Notes under the pieces: generated by a model
The model's database searches: none
What the model saw: only the letters and a program-made list of their open reading frames with translations
What the model was told of the DNA's origin: nothing
Position numbers and translations under genes: made by a program
Source: Amorphoplanes friuliensis DSM 7358
Lineage (GTDB): Bacteria > Actinomycetota > Actinomycetes > Mycobacteriales > Micromonosporaceae
DNA length: 64,000 nt
Assembly (NCBI RefSeq): GCF_000494755.1
Contig: NC_022657.1
Span: forward strand, 6,540,001-6,604,000
Direction of reading: 5' to 3'
In this document: positions 1-8,041 of the stretch, in pieces
How positions within the stretch are numbered: position 1 is the first letter of the stretch
Layout of the letters: each line of letters starts with the position of its first letter

Positions 1-1271
1 GTCACTTCCACACCGGCGAAGGTCCGCTTGCCCTTGCGCAGCACCAGGAAGCTGCCCTGCAGCAGCGCGGACTCCGGGATCGTCGCCTCGGGGTCGGTGA
101 TGCGCTCGTTGTTCAGGTACGCGCCGCCCTCGGCGATCGTCCGGCGCGCGTCACCACCGCTCTTGACCAGTCCAGCGGTCTGCAGCAGGGCGGTGACGGT
201 CGGCAGCTCCCCGCGTACCTGGGTGAGGCCGGCCTCGGACAACGCGGCCCGCAGCGTGTCCGCGGAGAGCTCCTCCAGGGATCCGCGGCCGAACAACGCC
301 TGGCTGGCGGCGACCGCCTGCCTGGCCTCTTCCTCACCATGGACCAGGGCGGTGATCTCGAAGGCCAGCTCACGCTGGGCCAGGCGGGCCTGCGGGCGCT
401 CGGCGGTGGCCTTCTCCAGCTCCTCGATCTTCTCGCGGCTCTTGAAGCTGAAGTAGCGCAGGTAGCTCGAGACGTCACGGTCGTCGGCATTCACCCAGAA
501 CTGGTAGAACGCGTACGGCGAGGTCATCGTCGGGTCGAGCCAGGTGGCGCCACCCTCGCTCTTGCCGAACTTGGTGCCGTCGGCCTTCAGGACCAGCGGT
601 GTGGTGAAGGCGTGCACCGGCCCGGCCCCGCGGCGGCGCACGAAGTCGACACCCGCGGTGATGTTGCCCCACTGGTCCGAGCCCCCGAACTGCAGTGAGC
701 AGCCGTGGCGCAGGTGCAGCTCGTAGAAGTCGTTCGCCTGGAGCAGCTGGTAGCTGAACTCGGTGTAGCTGATGCCGGTCTCGAGGCGGTTCTTGACCAC
801 GTCGCGCGCCAGCATCTTGTTGATCGGGAAGTGCTTGCCGACGTCCCGCAGGAAGTCGACCACCGACAGCTCCCCGGTCCAGTCCAGGTTGTTGACCAGC
901 GTGGCGGCGTTCTCACCGTCGTAGGAAACGAACGGCGCCAGCTGGTCGCGGATGCGCAGCACCCAGCCGGCGGTGACCTCGCGGGGGTTCAGGACCCGCT
1001 CGGCCGACTTGCCGCCCGGGTCACCGATCTGCCCGGTCGCCCCGCCGACGAGCAGCAACGGGCGGTGCCCGGCCAGCTGCAGGCGGCGGGCGGTGACGAC
1101 CTGCATGAGGTTGCCGACGTGCAAGGAGGCGGCGGTCGGGTCGAATCCCACATAGAACGTGATCGAGCCTCCCTCGAGGTGCTTGCGCAGCTCCTCGGGG
1201 TCGGTGGAGTCCTGGATCAGTCCGCGCCACTGCATGTCGTCAACGAGAGTCACCTGCGAATTGTCGCGCAT
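1..1271 (-). CDS. tyrS: Tyrosyl-tRNA synthetase, 3' end cut by the window edge
   Basis: Class I aminoacyl-tRNA synthetase that charges tRNA-Tyr. About 423 codons are visible and the reading frame is still open at base 1, so only the extreme C-terminus is missing. The HIGH-type motif is ASLHVGN near residue 48. The tyrosine-binding region is seen in ISYTEFSYQLLQANDF and GGSDQWGNI, and the KMSKS loop is KFGKS. The C-terminal part ending in LLQGSFLVLRKGKRTFAG is an S4-like RNA-binding domain. Start choice is uncertain: the ATG at 1271 is used here, but a GTG at 1252-1254 or an ATG at 1235 is possible because none has a clear Shine-Dalgarno sequence. It is divergent from the membrane protein at 1330. 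Confidence 0.95.
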   Translation of the reverse strand, partial: MRDNSQVTLVDDMQWRGLIQDSTDPEELRKHLEGGSITFYVGFDPTAASLHVGNLMQVVTARRLQLAGHRPLLLVGGATGQIGDPGGKSAERVLNPREVTAGWVLRIRDQLAPFVSYDGENAATLVNNLDWTGELSVVDFLRDVGKHFPINKMLARDVVKNRLETGISYTEFSYQLLQANDFYELHLRHGCSLQFGGSDQWGNITAGVDFVRRRGAGPVHAFTTPLVLKADGTKFGKSEGGATWLDPTMTSPYAFYQFWVNADDRDVSSYLRYFSFKSREKIEELEKATAERPQARLAQRELAFEITALVHGEEEARQAVAASQALFGRGSLEELSADTLRAALSEAGLTQVRGELPTVTALLQTAGLVKSGGDARRTIAEGGAYLNNERITDPEATIPESALLQGSFLVLRKGKRTFAGVEV

Positions 1272-1329
1272 GCGGCAGGGCGGGTCGCAGCCCGGCGGCT
1301 ATCTAGACACCCATCTTTACTCTCGGCTC

Positions 1330-1926
1330 ATGGGTGACATACGGAACGTGAGACTCTCGGCCGTCGCCGCCAACGTGGATTACGCCCGCCGCATGTACGA
1401 CCGCGTCATGGACTGGTACAAGGTCGCGGAGTCCAAGGCGCAGCTGATCCTGACGGTCAACGGCGCCTTCGTCACGGTCGTGTTCGGGCTGATCTCCAGC
1501 AGCGTCGACGACCTGCGCCGCTCGTTCGAGTCGGTCGGCGCGTTCACCTGGCTGTTCCTGACCCTCGCCCTGGCCTCGCTGTGCGGGGCCATCGTGGCCG
1601 CGGCCGCCAGCCTGCTCTCCCGCCACGGCCACCACGTCCGCAACGACTTCGCCGCGCTCGGCATCAACCCCGACGACGACACCACCTACCGCCCGGAGGT
1701 GCTCTGGTACTTCGGCCACCTCGCGTCGCTGCAGTGGGAAGGCGTCCAGTCGAGGCTCAAGGACGCGGACGAGGACTTCGAGGTCGAGGTCCTCACCTAC
1801 AACGTGCACGGCCTGGCCCGCACGGTCCTGCGCAAACACCGCCTCATCAACACCGGCTGGCTGCTCACCTCGGCCAGCCTCCTCTCCCTGATCGCCGCCG
1901 GCGCGTCCCTGCTCCTGCACTGGTGA
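1330..1926 (+). CDS. Pycsar-effector-like (PycTM/DUF5706-type) three-helix membrane protein
   Basis: A 198-aa membrane protein. Predicted helices lie near residues 37-57, 72-96 and 176-196. The segment just before the first helix, WYKVAESKAQLILTVNGAF, has the A-[DE]-x-K-A signature followed by a hydrophobic helix that marks Pycsar TM effectors (known family: cyclic-pyrimidine-gated membrane disruptors). No nucleotidyl cyclase lies beside it. The next gene starts 7 bp downstream and is also membrane-anchored, so the two probably form a unit. There is no clear Shine-Dalgarno before this ATG, so the transcript may be leaderless. Family assignment is by pattern only; a general three-helix membrane protein remains possible. 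Confidence 0.6.
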   Translation: MGDIRNVRLSAVAANVDYARRMYDRVMDWYKVAESKAQLILTVNGAFVTVVFGLISSSVDDLRRSFESVGAFTWLFLTLALASLCGAIVAAAASLLSRHGHHVRNDFAALGINPDDDTTYRPEVLWYFGHLASLQWEGVQSRLKDADEDFEVEVLTYNVHGLARTVLRKHRLINTGWLLTSASLLSLIAAGASLLLHW

Positions 1927-1933
1927 GGCGGAC

Positions 1934-2452
1934 ATGGACTGGTTCAGCGTCAACAAGGACGTCATCGGGATCGGGATCGGGCTGCTGGCGATTCTCATTT
2001 CGTTGATCACTGTGCTGATCAGCCGGCGGCGGCTGGCGAGCAGTTTTCTCGCCGTGCAGACGATGATGCTGGCCGACGATCTCTGGCGGGGACGGCTGAT
2101 GATCTATCAGTCGGGGCTCAACGGGGTGATCGTCTCCACCGAGCCCGACGACGTCTATCTGATGGTCCGGGCGCTCGCCACCTTCGACCTGATGGGGGCC
2201 TATGCGCGGCGCGGGATCGTGCCGCGGCGGTGGGTGCTCGACTACTGGCATCCGAGGTTGCAGGTGCTGCGGCGGGGATATGAGGTGGTCAACTCCTACC
2301 AGCACGGATCCTACCCGGGTCATGACCGGCCTGATCTGCTCGACCTCATGGCCCGGGCGGAGCGTCATCCCTGCCGGCGTGAGTGCTGCGCCGGGGGTCA
2401 GATCGGCCTGCGGCTGGGCGGTCGGTCACCCGATCCGGACGGTACGCCCTGA
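1934..2452 (+). CDS. Small membrane-anchored protein, unknown function (DUF4760-like appearance)
   Basis: A 172-aa protein with one N-terminal transmembrane helix (about residues 9-30, VIGIGIGLLAILISLITVLI), followed by a basic stop-transfer RRR and a mostly helical soluble part rich in W, R and Y. This layout resembles the loose DUF4760 group, but I cannot confirm membership. It starts 7 bp after the PycTM-like gene and is probably co-translated with it, which suggests a shared membrane role. The last 25 or so residues (after ARAERH) are Cys/Gly/Arg-rich and unlike the rest, so the biological end or frame of the tail is less certain. Confidence 0.6.
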   Translation: MDWFSVNKDVIGIGIGLLAILISLITVLISRRRLASSFLAVQTMMLADDLWRGRLMIYQSGLNGVIVSTEPDDVYLMVRALATFDLMGAYARRGIVPRRWVLDYWHPRLQVLRRGYEVVNSYQHGSYPGHDRPDLLDLMARAERHPCRRECCAGGQIGLRLGGRSPDPDGTP

Positions 2453-2505
2453 GCACCGTCCTGTTTCGGGATGCTTCTGTCGTACGCGGGTGCGAGGCTG
2501 GGGCC

Positions 2506-3252
2506 ATGAGTCGCCTCGGGTCTGCTGAACCCCCTGCCGAGTTGTCCAAGAAGAAGGCGGTTGCCCGGCTGGAGGAGGCCCAGCAGCGGCTGCTGCGGTT
2601 GCGGCTGATCCTCGGCGGGCAGATCGGCGAGCAGAAGATCGGGCCGCCGCTCTGTGTGGCCTTCGAGGGGTGGGACGCCTCGGGCAAGGGCGGGGCGATC
2701 AAGCGGCTCGCGCAGCCGCTGGACCCGCGGCACGTGCGGGTGTCGCAGTTCGCGGCGCCGACCTACGACGAGAAGCGGCACCATTTCCTGTGGCGGTTCT
2801 GGCCGAAGCTGCCCGGCTGGGGTGGCATGGCCGTCTTCGACCGCTCCTGGTACGGCCGTGTGCTGGTCGAGCGGGTCGAGGGTTTCGCGACCGAGGAGCA
2901 GTGGTCGCGGGCCTACAAGGAGATCGTCGAGTTCGAGCGGACCCTGACGGCCGAGGGCATGATCATGGTCAAGTTCTGGATGCACGTGTCGCCGGAGGAG
3001 CAGCTGCGGCGCTTCGAGGACCGCGCCGCCGACCCGTTGCGGCAGTGGAAGCTCACCGACGAGGACTGGCGTAACCGGGACAAGCGACCGGCATACGAGG
3101 AGGCGGTCGAGGACATGCTCGAGCGCACCGAGCACAAGTGGGCGCCGTGGCACGTGATCCCCGGCGACAACAAGCACTACGCCCGCCTCGCCGTCGTCGA
3201 AACCGTCTGCGACCGCATCGAAGCCGAACTCGAACGCCGCGGCATCAAATAA
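2506..3252 (+). CDS. ppk2: Polyphosphate kinase 2 family protein (polyP:nucleotide phosphotransferase)
   Basis: A 248-aa protein in which one PPK2 domain spans almost the whole length. The Walker A loop is GWDASGKGG (residues 55-63, Lys61). The Walker B/lid-1 region is FDRSWYGRVLVERV, and the lid loop follows in DRAADPLRQWKL. These are diagnostic for PPK2 enzymes, which move phosphate from polyphosphate to NMP or NDP. The single-domain length fits class I or III. The ATG at 2506 starts MSRLGSAEPPAELSKKKAV. It is convergent with an adenylate kinase gene across a shared hairpin, so two nucleotide phosphotransferases sit together. Whether it uses ADP, GDP or AMP cannot be told from the sequence. 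Confidence 0.9.
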   Translation: MSRLGSAEPPAELSKKKAVARLEEAQQRLLRLRLILGGQIGEQKIGPPLCVAFEGWDASGKGGAIKRLAQPLDPRHVRVSQFAAPTYDEKRHHFLWRFWPKLPGWGGMAVFDRSWYGRVLVERVEGFATEEQWSRAYKEIVEFERTLTAEGMIMVKFWMHVSPEEQLRRFEDRAADPLRQWKLTDEDWRNRDKRPAYEEAVEDMLERTEHKWAPWHVIPGDNKHYARLAVVETVCDRIEAELERRGIK

Positions 3253-3430
3253 GCACGGCCCGCACAGGCACGGGTTTCAGGGAGCACGGACCCGGCAGGG
3301 TGCGGGTGACCGGTTACGAGCCCTTGGGCGAGTGGTCGCTCGTGCCCGGGCTCCGCGGGAGCAGCGGTCAGTGCCATGCACGGACCGTGGCAAGGAAGCC
3401 CTTGATCTGTCGGGCCCTCGCCGGCGTCAC

Positions 3431-3461
3431 GAAGGCCCGACATCCGTGAAGGTGGGCCTTC
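3431..3461. terminator. Bidirectional hairpin terminator between ppk2 and the adenylate kinase gene
   Basis: A perfect 8-bp inverted repeat, GAAGGCCC (3431-3438) and GGGCCTTC (3454-3461), with a 15-nt loop, followed by CAGCTTTT on the plus strand. It lies where the two convergent genes meet and overlaps the stop codon of the minus-strand adenylate kinase. The other ~170 bp of the ppk2-adk gap show no further gene. Confidence 0.6.
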
Positions 3462-4113
3462 AGCTTTTGGGTTCGTAGGCGGGCAGGCCCAATGTTGAGC
3501 GGATGCTGGCCTGGACCTCGTCGGCGGCGGGGGCGGCGTCGACGTCGTGGACGACTTCCTTGCGGCGGAAGAGCTCCAGGACCGGTTTGGTCTTCTCGTA
3601 GTAGTCGCGCAGGCGGGCTGCCAGGGCCTCGGGGGTGTCGTCCTCGCGGGTGATCAGGGTCGTGCCGCAGATGTCGCAGCGGCCCTCGACCTTGGGGCGG
3701 TCGGCGATGAGGTTGTAGTCCATGCCGCAGCCCGGGCAGAGGCGCCGGCTCAGGACGCGCCGGCGGACCTCGTCGTCGCTGAGTTCGAGGTGGATGACGC
3801 CGTCGATGTCGTAGCTCTCCATGAAGAACTCGGCCTGGCGGCCGTTCCGAGGGAATCCGTCGACGACGAAGCCGAAGTTCCAGTCGTGGCTGTCGAGCCG
3901 GTCGCGGACGACGGATTCGACCAGATCGTCGCTGACGAGTTCGCCGGATTTCATGGTGCGGCGGACCTGGGCGCCGAGTTTGGTGTGGTTCTGGACGTGC
4001 CAGCGGAAGAGGTCGCCGACGCTGATGTGGACCAGGTCGAGGTCGTCGCAGAGCAGCTCGCTCTGGGTGCCCTTGCCGCTGCCCTGCACACCCATGATCA
4101 CGTATTTGCGCAT
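3460..4113 (-). CDS. adk: Adenylate kinase with zinc-type LID
   Basis: A 217-aa nucleoside monophosphate kinase, catalysing AMP + ATP to 2 ADP. The P-loop GVQGSGKGTQ is at residues 8-17. The NMP-binding part includes HISVGDLFRWH and the GFPRN loop at residues 86-90. The LID domain carries four cysteines at 126, 129, 146 and 149 (C-x2-C...C-x2-C), as in zinc-binding adenylate kinases. The ATG at 4113 has a strong AGGAAGGA upstream, so longer N-terminal extensions are rejected. It starts 14 bp after the unknown gene at 4128 and is probably in the same operon. It is not in a ribosomal-protein cluster, so it may be an accessory copy rather than the housekeeping adk. Confidence 0.85.
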   Translation of the reverse strand: MRKYVIMGVQGSGKGTQSELLCDDLDLVHISVGDLFRWHVQNHTKLGAQVRRTMKSGELVSDDLVESVVRDRLDSHDWNFGFVVDGFPRNGRQAEFFMESYDIDGVIHLELSDDEVRRRVLSRRLCPGCGMDYNLIADRPKVEGRCDICGTTLITREDDTPEALAARLRDYYEKTKPVLELFRRKEVVHDVDAAPAADEVQASIRSTLGLPAYEPKS

Positions 4114-4127
4114 GGTGGCGTCCTTCC

Positions 4128-4709
4128 TCAGTCCGCGGCGCCGACGCGCAGCGGGCCCGGCGCTTTTCCGTCGAGCCGGGCGGGGTTGATGCTCCACCCG
4201 TCGGCGACTTTCAGCACGTCCTGTTCGGAGACGAGGATCGAGGTCTCCTCGTCGACGAAGGTGGCGGGCAGGCCGGCCGAGCGTTCGGCCGGGTCGGGCT
4301 CGCCGTGCCAGGACGTCACGTCGCCGGTCTGGCCGACGTAGCCGAAGGCGCGGACGAGCTCGCCGTCGACGGCCCGCTGCCAGCGGTGGGACTCGGTGAC
4401 CCGGTGCGTGGAGAAGAACTGGACCTCGGTGTGCAGGCGCTGCGAGAGCTCGATGACGTCGAGTTTGGTGTCGGGTCGCATCAGGTAGCGCCCGGCCGCG
4501 AGCACCCAGGAGGTGTCGCGGGCGCCGGGCAGCGGTGGGGTCACCGCGACCCGGTCGTCGCTGAGATGGGCCAGGTCGATGCCGTCACGCCAGCGGACCT
4601 CGCCGAGGTCGCGCAGGCCGAGGGCCTCGAGGACCTGTGCGGGGTCACCGTCGCGGACGGCCAGCCAGGCCTGCTTGCCGCCGAAACCGACCATAACGTC
4701 CGTATCCAT
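4128..4709 (-). CDS. Conserved-looking hypothetical protein
   Basis: A 193-aa soluble protein beginning MDTDVMVGFGGKQAWLAVRD. The central part DTSWVLAAGRYLMRP and QRLHTEVQFFSTHRVTESHRW, and the C-terminal SILVSEQDVLKVADGWSINP, suggest a compact alpha/beta protein. I recognise no catalytic motif and no membrane segment or signal peptide. It is immediately upstream of the adenylate kinase gene (14 bp) and follows the MazF-like gene by 38 bp on the same strand. The ATG at 4709 is the first in a sensible context. Confidence 0.65.
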   Translation of the reverse strand: MDTDVMVGFGGKQAWLAVRDGDPAQVLEALGLRDLGEVRWRDGIDLAHLSDDRVAVTPPLPGARDTSWVLAAGRYLMRPDTKLDVIELSQRLHTEVQFFSTHRVTESHRWQRAVDGELVRAFGYVGQTGDVTSWHGEPDPAERSAGLPATFVDEETSILVSEQDVLKVADGWSINPARLDGKAPGPLRVGAAD

Positions 4710-4747
4710 GGTTCCCACGGTAGTGGGCAACTCACGCGATCCGTTTC

Positions 4748-5239
4748 TTATGCCCAGCCGTAGTCGCGCCGCAGCTGCGCGGCGACCTGGTCGAAGCGGG
4801 CGCGGTCGAGGATCGAGCCTTCGCGGCGGATGCCGTCCTGGTCGACCTCGATGACGCGGTCGAGGCGGACCCAGCTGGGCCGCGACTCGCGGTCCCACTC
4901 CCCCGGGCCCAGCCCCAGCCAGCCGTGCTGACCGTCGCGCTCGTGCTGGCTGGAGAGCATCAGGCCGAGCAGGGTGCGGCCGTTGCGCCCGACGACCAGC
5001 ACGGGCCGGTCCTTGCCCTGGCTGGGGTCGTCCTCGTATTTCACCCAGGTCCACACGATCTCGCCCGGGTCGGCGTCACCGTCGAGGTTCGGCGAGTATT
5101 CGAGGTGGCGGCCGCGGCGGGCGGTCGGGACCTGCTGCGGCACGGGCGGCGCCGGGTGCGACGTGCCCTGCGGCCCGGGGGCGGGGCGTCCCGCGACCCG
5201 GCGCAGCGTGCTGGCGATGCCCTTGAGGAGTCTGCTCAC
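4748..5239 (-). CDS. PemK/MazF-like protein (putative endoribonuclease toxin fold) without antitoxin
   Basis: A 163-aa protein with a basic, proline-rich N-terminus (residues 1-45) and a MazF/PemK-type barrel. The signatures are PGEIVWTWVKYEDDPSQGKD followed by RPVLVVGR, matching the family pattern of G-[DE]-I-V-W then G-K-x-R-P-V-L-V. In toxin-antitoxin pairs this fold cleaves RNA. Here no small antitoxin ORF lies directly up- or downstream, and the conserved N-terminal extension resembles a widespread actinobacterial lineage of unproven activity, so a housekeeping role is possible. GTG start at 5239. Confidence 0.65.
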   Translation of the reverse strand: MSRLLKGIASTLRRVAGRPAPGPQGTSHPAPPVPQQVPTARRGRHLEYSPNLDGDADPGEIVWTWVKYEDDPSQGKDRPVLVVGRNGRTLLGLMLSSQHERDGQHGWLGLGPGEWDRESRPSWVRLDRVIEVDQDGIRREGSILDRARFDQVAAQLRRDYGWA

Positions 5240-5272
5240 CCGCGCACTGTAGCGACAGGGTGTGACTTCGGC

Positions 5273-6490
5273 TCAGCTCGCCGCGGGACGGTAGGCGACC
5301 CCGGGGTCGAGCAGCGCCGTCCAGGACGGCCGCCACGGCAGCTCGCGCGCGTCGACCTCGGTCTTGAGGTTGCTGCGCCACGGCCCGGAGATGCCGTTGT
5401 CCTCCCACCACGAGGGCCACGAGTCGTAGAAGCGCTCGACGGTGAAGCTCTGGGCGGTCGTCTCGACGTGCAGGAAGAGCCAGCGCCCGTACGCGTCGTC
5501 GGCCTCGGCCTCGCGCAGGCGCCGGACCAGGTCGCCCATCTCGCGGAACGGGCCGAAGGTGCCCTCGCCGGGCCGCTTGGCCGGCTCGTGCTCGCCCGCC
5601 TGGCCGGACAGGCTGCTCGAGTCGGCGTAGACCTGCAGCGAGCAGCGGCCGTCGCCGGCGGGTGCGCGCCCGCGCAGCCAGGTGACCAGGGCGCCGAGTT
5701 CACCGGTCGGCACCGGCTCGGGGCGTTCGCGCTCGGTCTCCTCGTGCATCGCGGCCCAGACGAGTTTGTCGTGCTCGTGGTCGCTGAGCTTGCGGACCCG
5801 CCGCGTGGAGGGACGTGTCCCCGCGGCCACCACGGGCGGCTGCGTGCCCGGCGTCAGGCCGCCGCGGGTCGCCACGGCCAGGCCCGCGGCGAGGTCGAGC
5901 GTCACCTCGGTCAGCCGGCCGAGCAGCGCGGCCAGGGCGTCACCGTCGAGCTCACCGGTGGTCGCGGTCCGCAGCACGCGTACGGCCGCAGTGTGCACGT
6001 CGGTCTGTTCCTCCGGGCCCGACACGGTGTGCTCGCCCCACTCGAAGACGAACTCGCCCAGCTCGGCGAGCGTGGCGTTGTCGTCGAGCACCTGTGCCGC
6101 CGTCGAGGTGAGACCGTCGTCGAGGCCGTCCGGGTAGCCGGCCCGCTGCCAGTTCGTGCCGTCGTGCCAGAGGACGTAACCGAGCTGGTCGTCGGCCGCG
6201 AGCGCGGTGAGGTCGTCCCAGGGCAGCCAGGCGGGTGCGTCCTCGAGCAGGTCGACGGGCGGGTCGGCGGAGACCGTGTCGCTGTATTCGTGGTCGTATC
6301 CGTAGAGCACGGCCCGGTCACCCTCGATGAGGGCCAGGTGTGACCAGTTGCCGCCGCCGTCGTCGTGGTGGGCTCCGGACTCGCCGACGGTCCAGACGTC
6401 GTCGTGGCCGATCGCGGTGATCGCGGCGGCCAGGGTGGCCCAGCGGGTCCACAGCGTGGCGGGTCCGGGCAGCTCAACGGTGGTGATCAC
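5273..6490 (-). CDS. Hypothetical protein, 405 aa, acidic
   Basis: A soluble, acidic, tryptophan-rich protein with no signal peptide. Two parts are suggested: residues 1-190 (with HDDVWTVGESGAHHDDGG and LPWDDLTALAADDQLGYVLW) and a C-terminal ~120 residues containing DAYGRWLFLHVETTAQSFTV and FYDSWPSWWEDNG. The latter resembles the general look of YezG/DUF600-type immunity domains, but this is only an impression. GTG start at 6490. It is the first gene of a same-strand run (405 aa, MazF-like, unknown, adk) with short gaps. Confidence 0.55.
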   Translation of the reverse strand: MITTVELPGPATLWTRWATLAAAITAIGHDDVWTVGESGAHHDDGGGNWSHLALIEGDRAVLYGYDHEYSDTVSADPPVDLLEDAPAWLPWDDLTALAADDQLGYVLWHDGTNWQRAGYPDGLDDGLTSTAAQVLDDNATLAELGEFVFEWGEHTVSGPEEQTDVHTAAVRVLRTATTGELDGDALAALLGRLTEVTLDLAAGLAVATRGGLTPGTQPPVVAAGTRPSTRRVRKLSDHEHDKLVWAAMHEETERERPEPVPTGELGALVTWLRGRAPAGDGRCSLQVYADSSSLSGQAGEHEPAKRPGEGTFGPFREMGDLVRRLREAEADDAYGRWLFLHVETTAQSFTVERFYDSWPSWWEDNGISGPWRSNLKTEVDARELPWRPSWTALLDPGVAYRPAAS

Positions 6491-6544
6491 CGACTCAGGC
6501 TAGCGAACGCCGGACGTCGCCCCGGCCCGTTGATGACTGAATCT

Positions 6545-6558
6545 AGGTGAATCCACCT
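6545..6558. promoter_or_regulatory. Inverted repeat AGGTG-N4-CACCT in a divergent promoter region
   Basis: AGGTG (6545-6549) and CACCT (6554-6558) form a perfect palindrome with a 4-nt centre. An outer imperfect pair, TGATGACT near 6530 and AGTCATGA near 6568, flanks it. It sits between the divergent genes at 6490 and 6602, so it may be an operator. No regulator gene is adjacent. Confidence 0.3.
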
Positions 6559-6601
6559 TCCTCTGTGTAGTCATGAGGGAGCCGGGTGTAGCGAAGGGTG
6601 C

Positions 6602-6844
6602 GTGATGCTGGTTCCGCGGACGGACCATCTGCCCGCGCGCCCGTCCTGGGACTGCCTGGTGTGCGAGTGCTCCTGGCCGTGCGTGAACGCCAAGGAGGAC
6701 CTCGCCTCGCAGTACGCCCGCTTCCCGGCCGGGCTGGCGATCTACATGGCCTCGGTGATGTACGACGCGGTCGAGGACCTGACCGCCACCGGCGAGCCGA
6801 GTCCGGCGGACCTCTACGAGCGGTTCCTGGCCTGGGTCGGCTGA
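6602..6844 (+). CDS. Small cysteine-containing actinobacterial protein
   Basis: An 80-aa protein with the motif WDCLVCECSWPC near the N-terminus and a helical C-terminus ending ADLYERFLAWVG. Small actinobacterial proteins with the same D-C-x2-C-x3-W-P-C pattern and R-F-L-x-W ending are common and often labelled flavin reductase by propagation. There is no reductase domain here, so I do not use that name. The cysteines could bind zinc. Start is GTG at 6602 or the ATG immediately after it. Confidence 0.6.
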   Translation: MMLVPRTDHLPARPSWDCLVCECSWPCVNAKEDLASQYARFPAGLAIYMASVMYDAVEDLTATGEPSPADLYERFLAWVG

Positions 6845-6982
6845 CCGCTTCTTATGTCTTCGTGTGTCGATCCTTAAGCGCTCCTGAGGTGGCCCCCGCG
6901 CGCGGGTGCGTGACCGCATAGTCGGTGAGCTGCCGGACCGGCAGTCGCGCCGCGCCCGCGGCCGCAGCAGTCCAGACCCGAG

Positions 6983-7798
6983 GTGACCGAAGCCGTGCCG
7001 ATGTCCGCCGCCCACCGATTCCGCTACACGCTGGTGGCAGGGGCCACCGCAGTGGTGATCGGAGTGGGCTTCACGGCCGTCGGGCTCAACCGGCACTCCG
7101 CCGGCACCGCGGACCGCGCCTCCGCCGACGTCCCGCTGATCGCGGCCGAGCCGACCGCCGACCCGGGTACGGGCACAGGCCCCGACCTGCTGCTCGACGA
7201 CGCGGCGACCGCGACGCTGCCGAGCTCGGCGACGCCGTCCGCCCCGGCCACCAGCACCACGCCGACGGCTAAGCCGACGCCGAGCCGGACCACCAGCAAG
7301 CCGAAACCGAAGCCGACCAAGCGCCGGACCACCGCGCCGTCGACGCCGGACAAGCCGAAGAACCCGCCGTCGACCAGCGGTTCGGTCCTCGACCAGGTGC
7401 TCGCCCACATCAACGCGGCCCGCGCCGACGAGGGCCTCGGCGCGCTCAGCCTCGACACGTCGCTGTCGAAGGCGGCCGCCCTGCACAACCAGCTGATGAT
7501 CGGCGGGTGCGGGCTGTCGCACCAGTGCTCGGGCGAGGAGGGCATCGGCGGCCGGTTCAGCGCGCAGGGTGTCAGCTGGCGCTCGGCCGGCGAGAACATC
7601 GGCTTCGGCTCGGCCGGCTCCAGCGACTCCGACAAGGTCAAGGCAGCCAACGGCCTGACCGACAGCATGCTCGCCGAGGTCCCGCCCGAAGACGGCCATC
7701 GCCGGAACCTGCTCAGCAAGGACTTCAAGCGGATCGGCCTGAGCGTCGTGCGTGACGGCAAGGGCATCGTCTGGCTGACCCAGGACTTCGTCGGATGA
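6983..7798 (+). CDS. Secreted/anchored CAP-domain (SCP/PR-1-like) protein
   Basis: A 271-aa protein with an N-terminal hydrophobic signal-anchor (about residues 15-33), a low-complexity Thr/Pro/Lys-rich wall-spanning linker (about 70-118), then a CAP domain (about 120-271). The domain starts VLDQVLAHINAARADEGLGA and includes the family hallmarks HNQLMIGGCGLSHQ and SAGENIGFG, with the final strand GIVWLTQDFVG. CAP proteins are extracellular and of varied function; bacterial ones are poorly defined. GTG start at 6983; an ATG at 7001 is an alternative. Confidence 0.85.
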   Translation: MTEAVPMSAAHRFRYTLVAGATAVVIGVGFTAVGLNRHSAGTADRASADVPLIAAEPTADPGTGTGPDLLLDDAATATLPSSATPSAPATSTTPTAKPTPSRTTSKPKPKPTKRRTTAPSTPDKPKNPPSTSGSVLDQVLAHINAARADEGLGALSLDTSLSKAAALHNQLMIGGCGLSHQCSGEEGIGGRFSAQGVSWRSAGENIGFGSAGSSDSDKVKAANGLTDSMLAEVPPEDGHRRNLLSKDFKRIGLSVVRDGKGIVWLTQDFVG

Positions 7799-8041
7799 CC
7801 TCCCGGTACCCCAGCGGCCCCGCCCGCCGCCGCCGGCTGCGCCGCCTCTTCCTCTTCGGCCCGACCCGCCCCTTCGGCCCGACCCGGCCGGGTGGCTGCT
7901 GCGGTCCGATCCGCCGTACGCGCCCGACCGGACCGACCCGCCCGGCCAGCTGACCCTCGGGCCTCAGCCGTTCCGCCACTTCGGTGCCGGCACAGGCGGC
8001 TGGGGTTTACTCGTGTCTCGGCGGGGTGTTTCCCTGTGCCG

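Noticed and set aside
7725..7979. Minus-strand ORF of 84 aa rich in RVGPxGR repeats
   Set aside because: It is a by-product of GC-rich short repeats after the CAP-domain gene. It overlaps that gene's 3' end and has no ribosome site or family resemblance.
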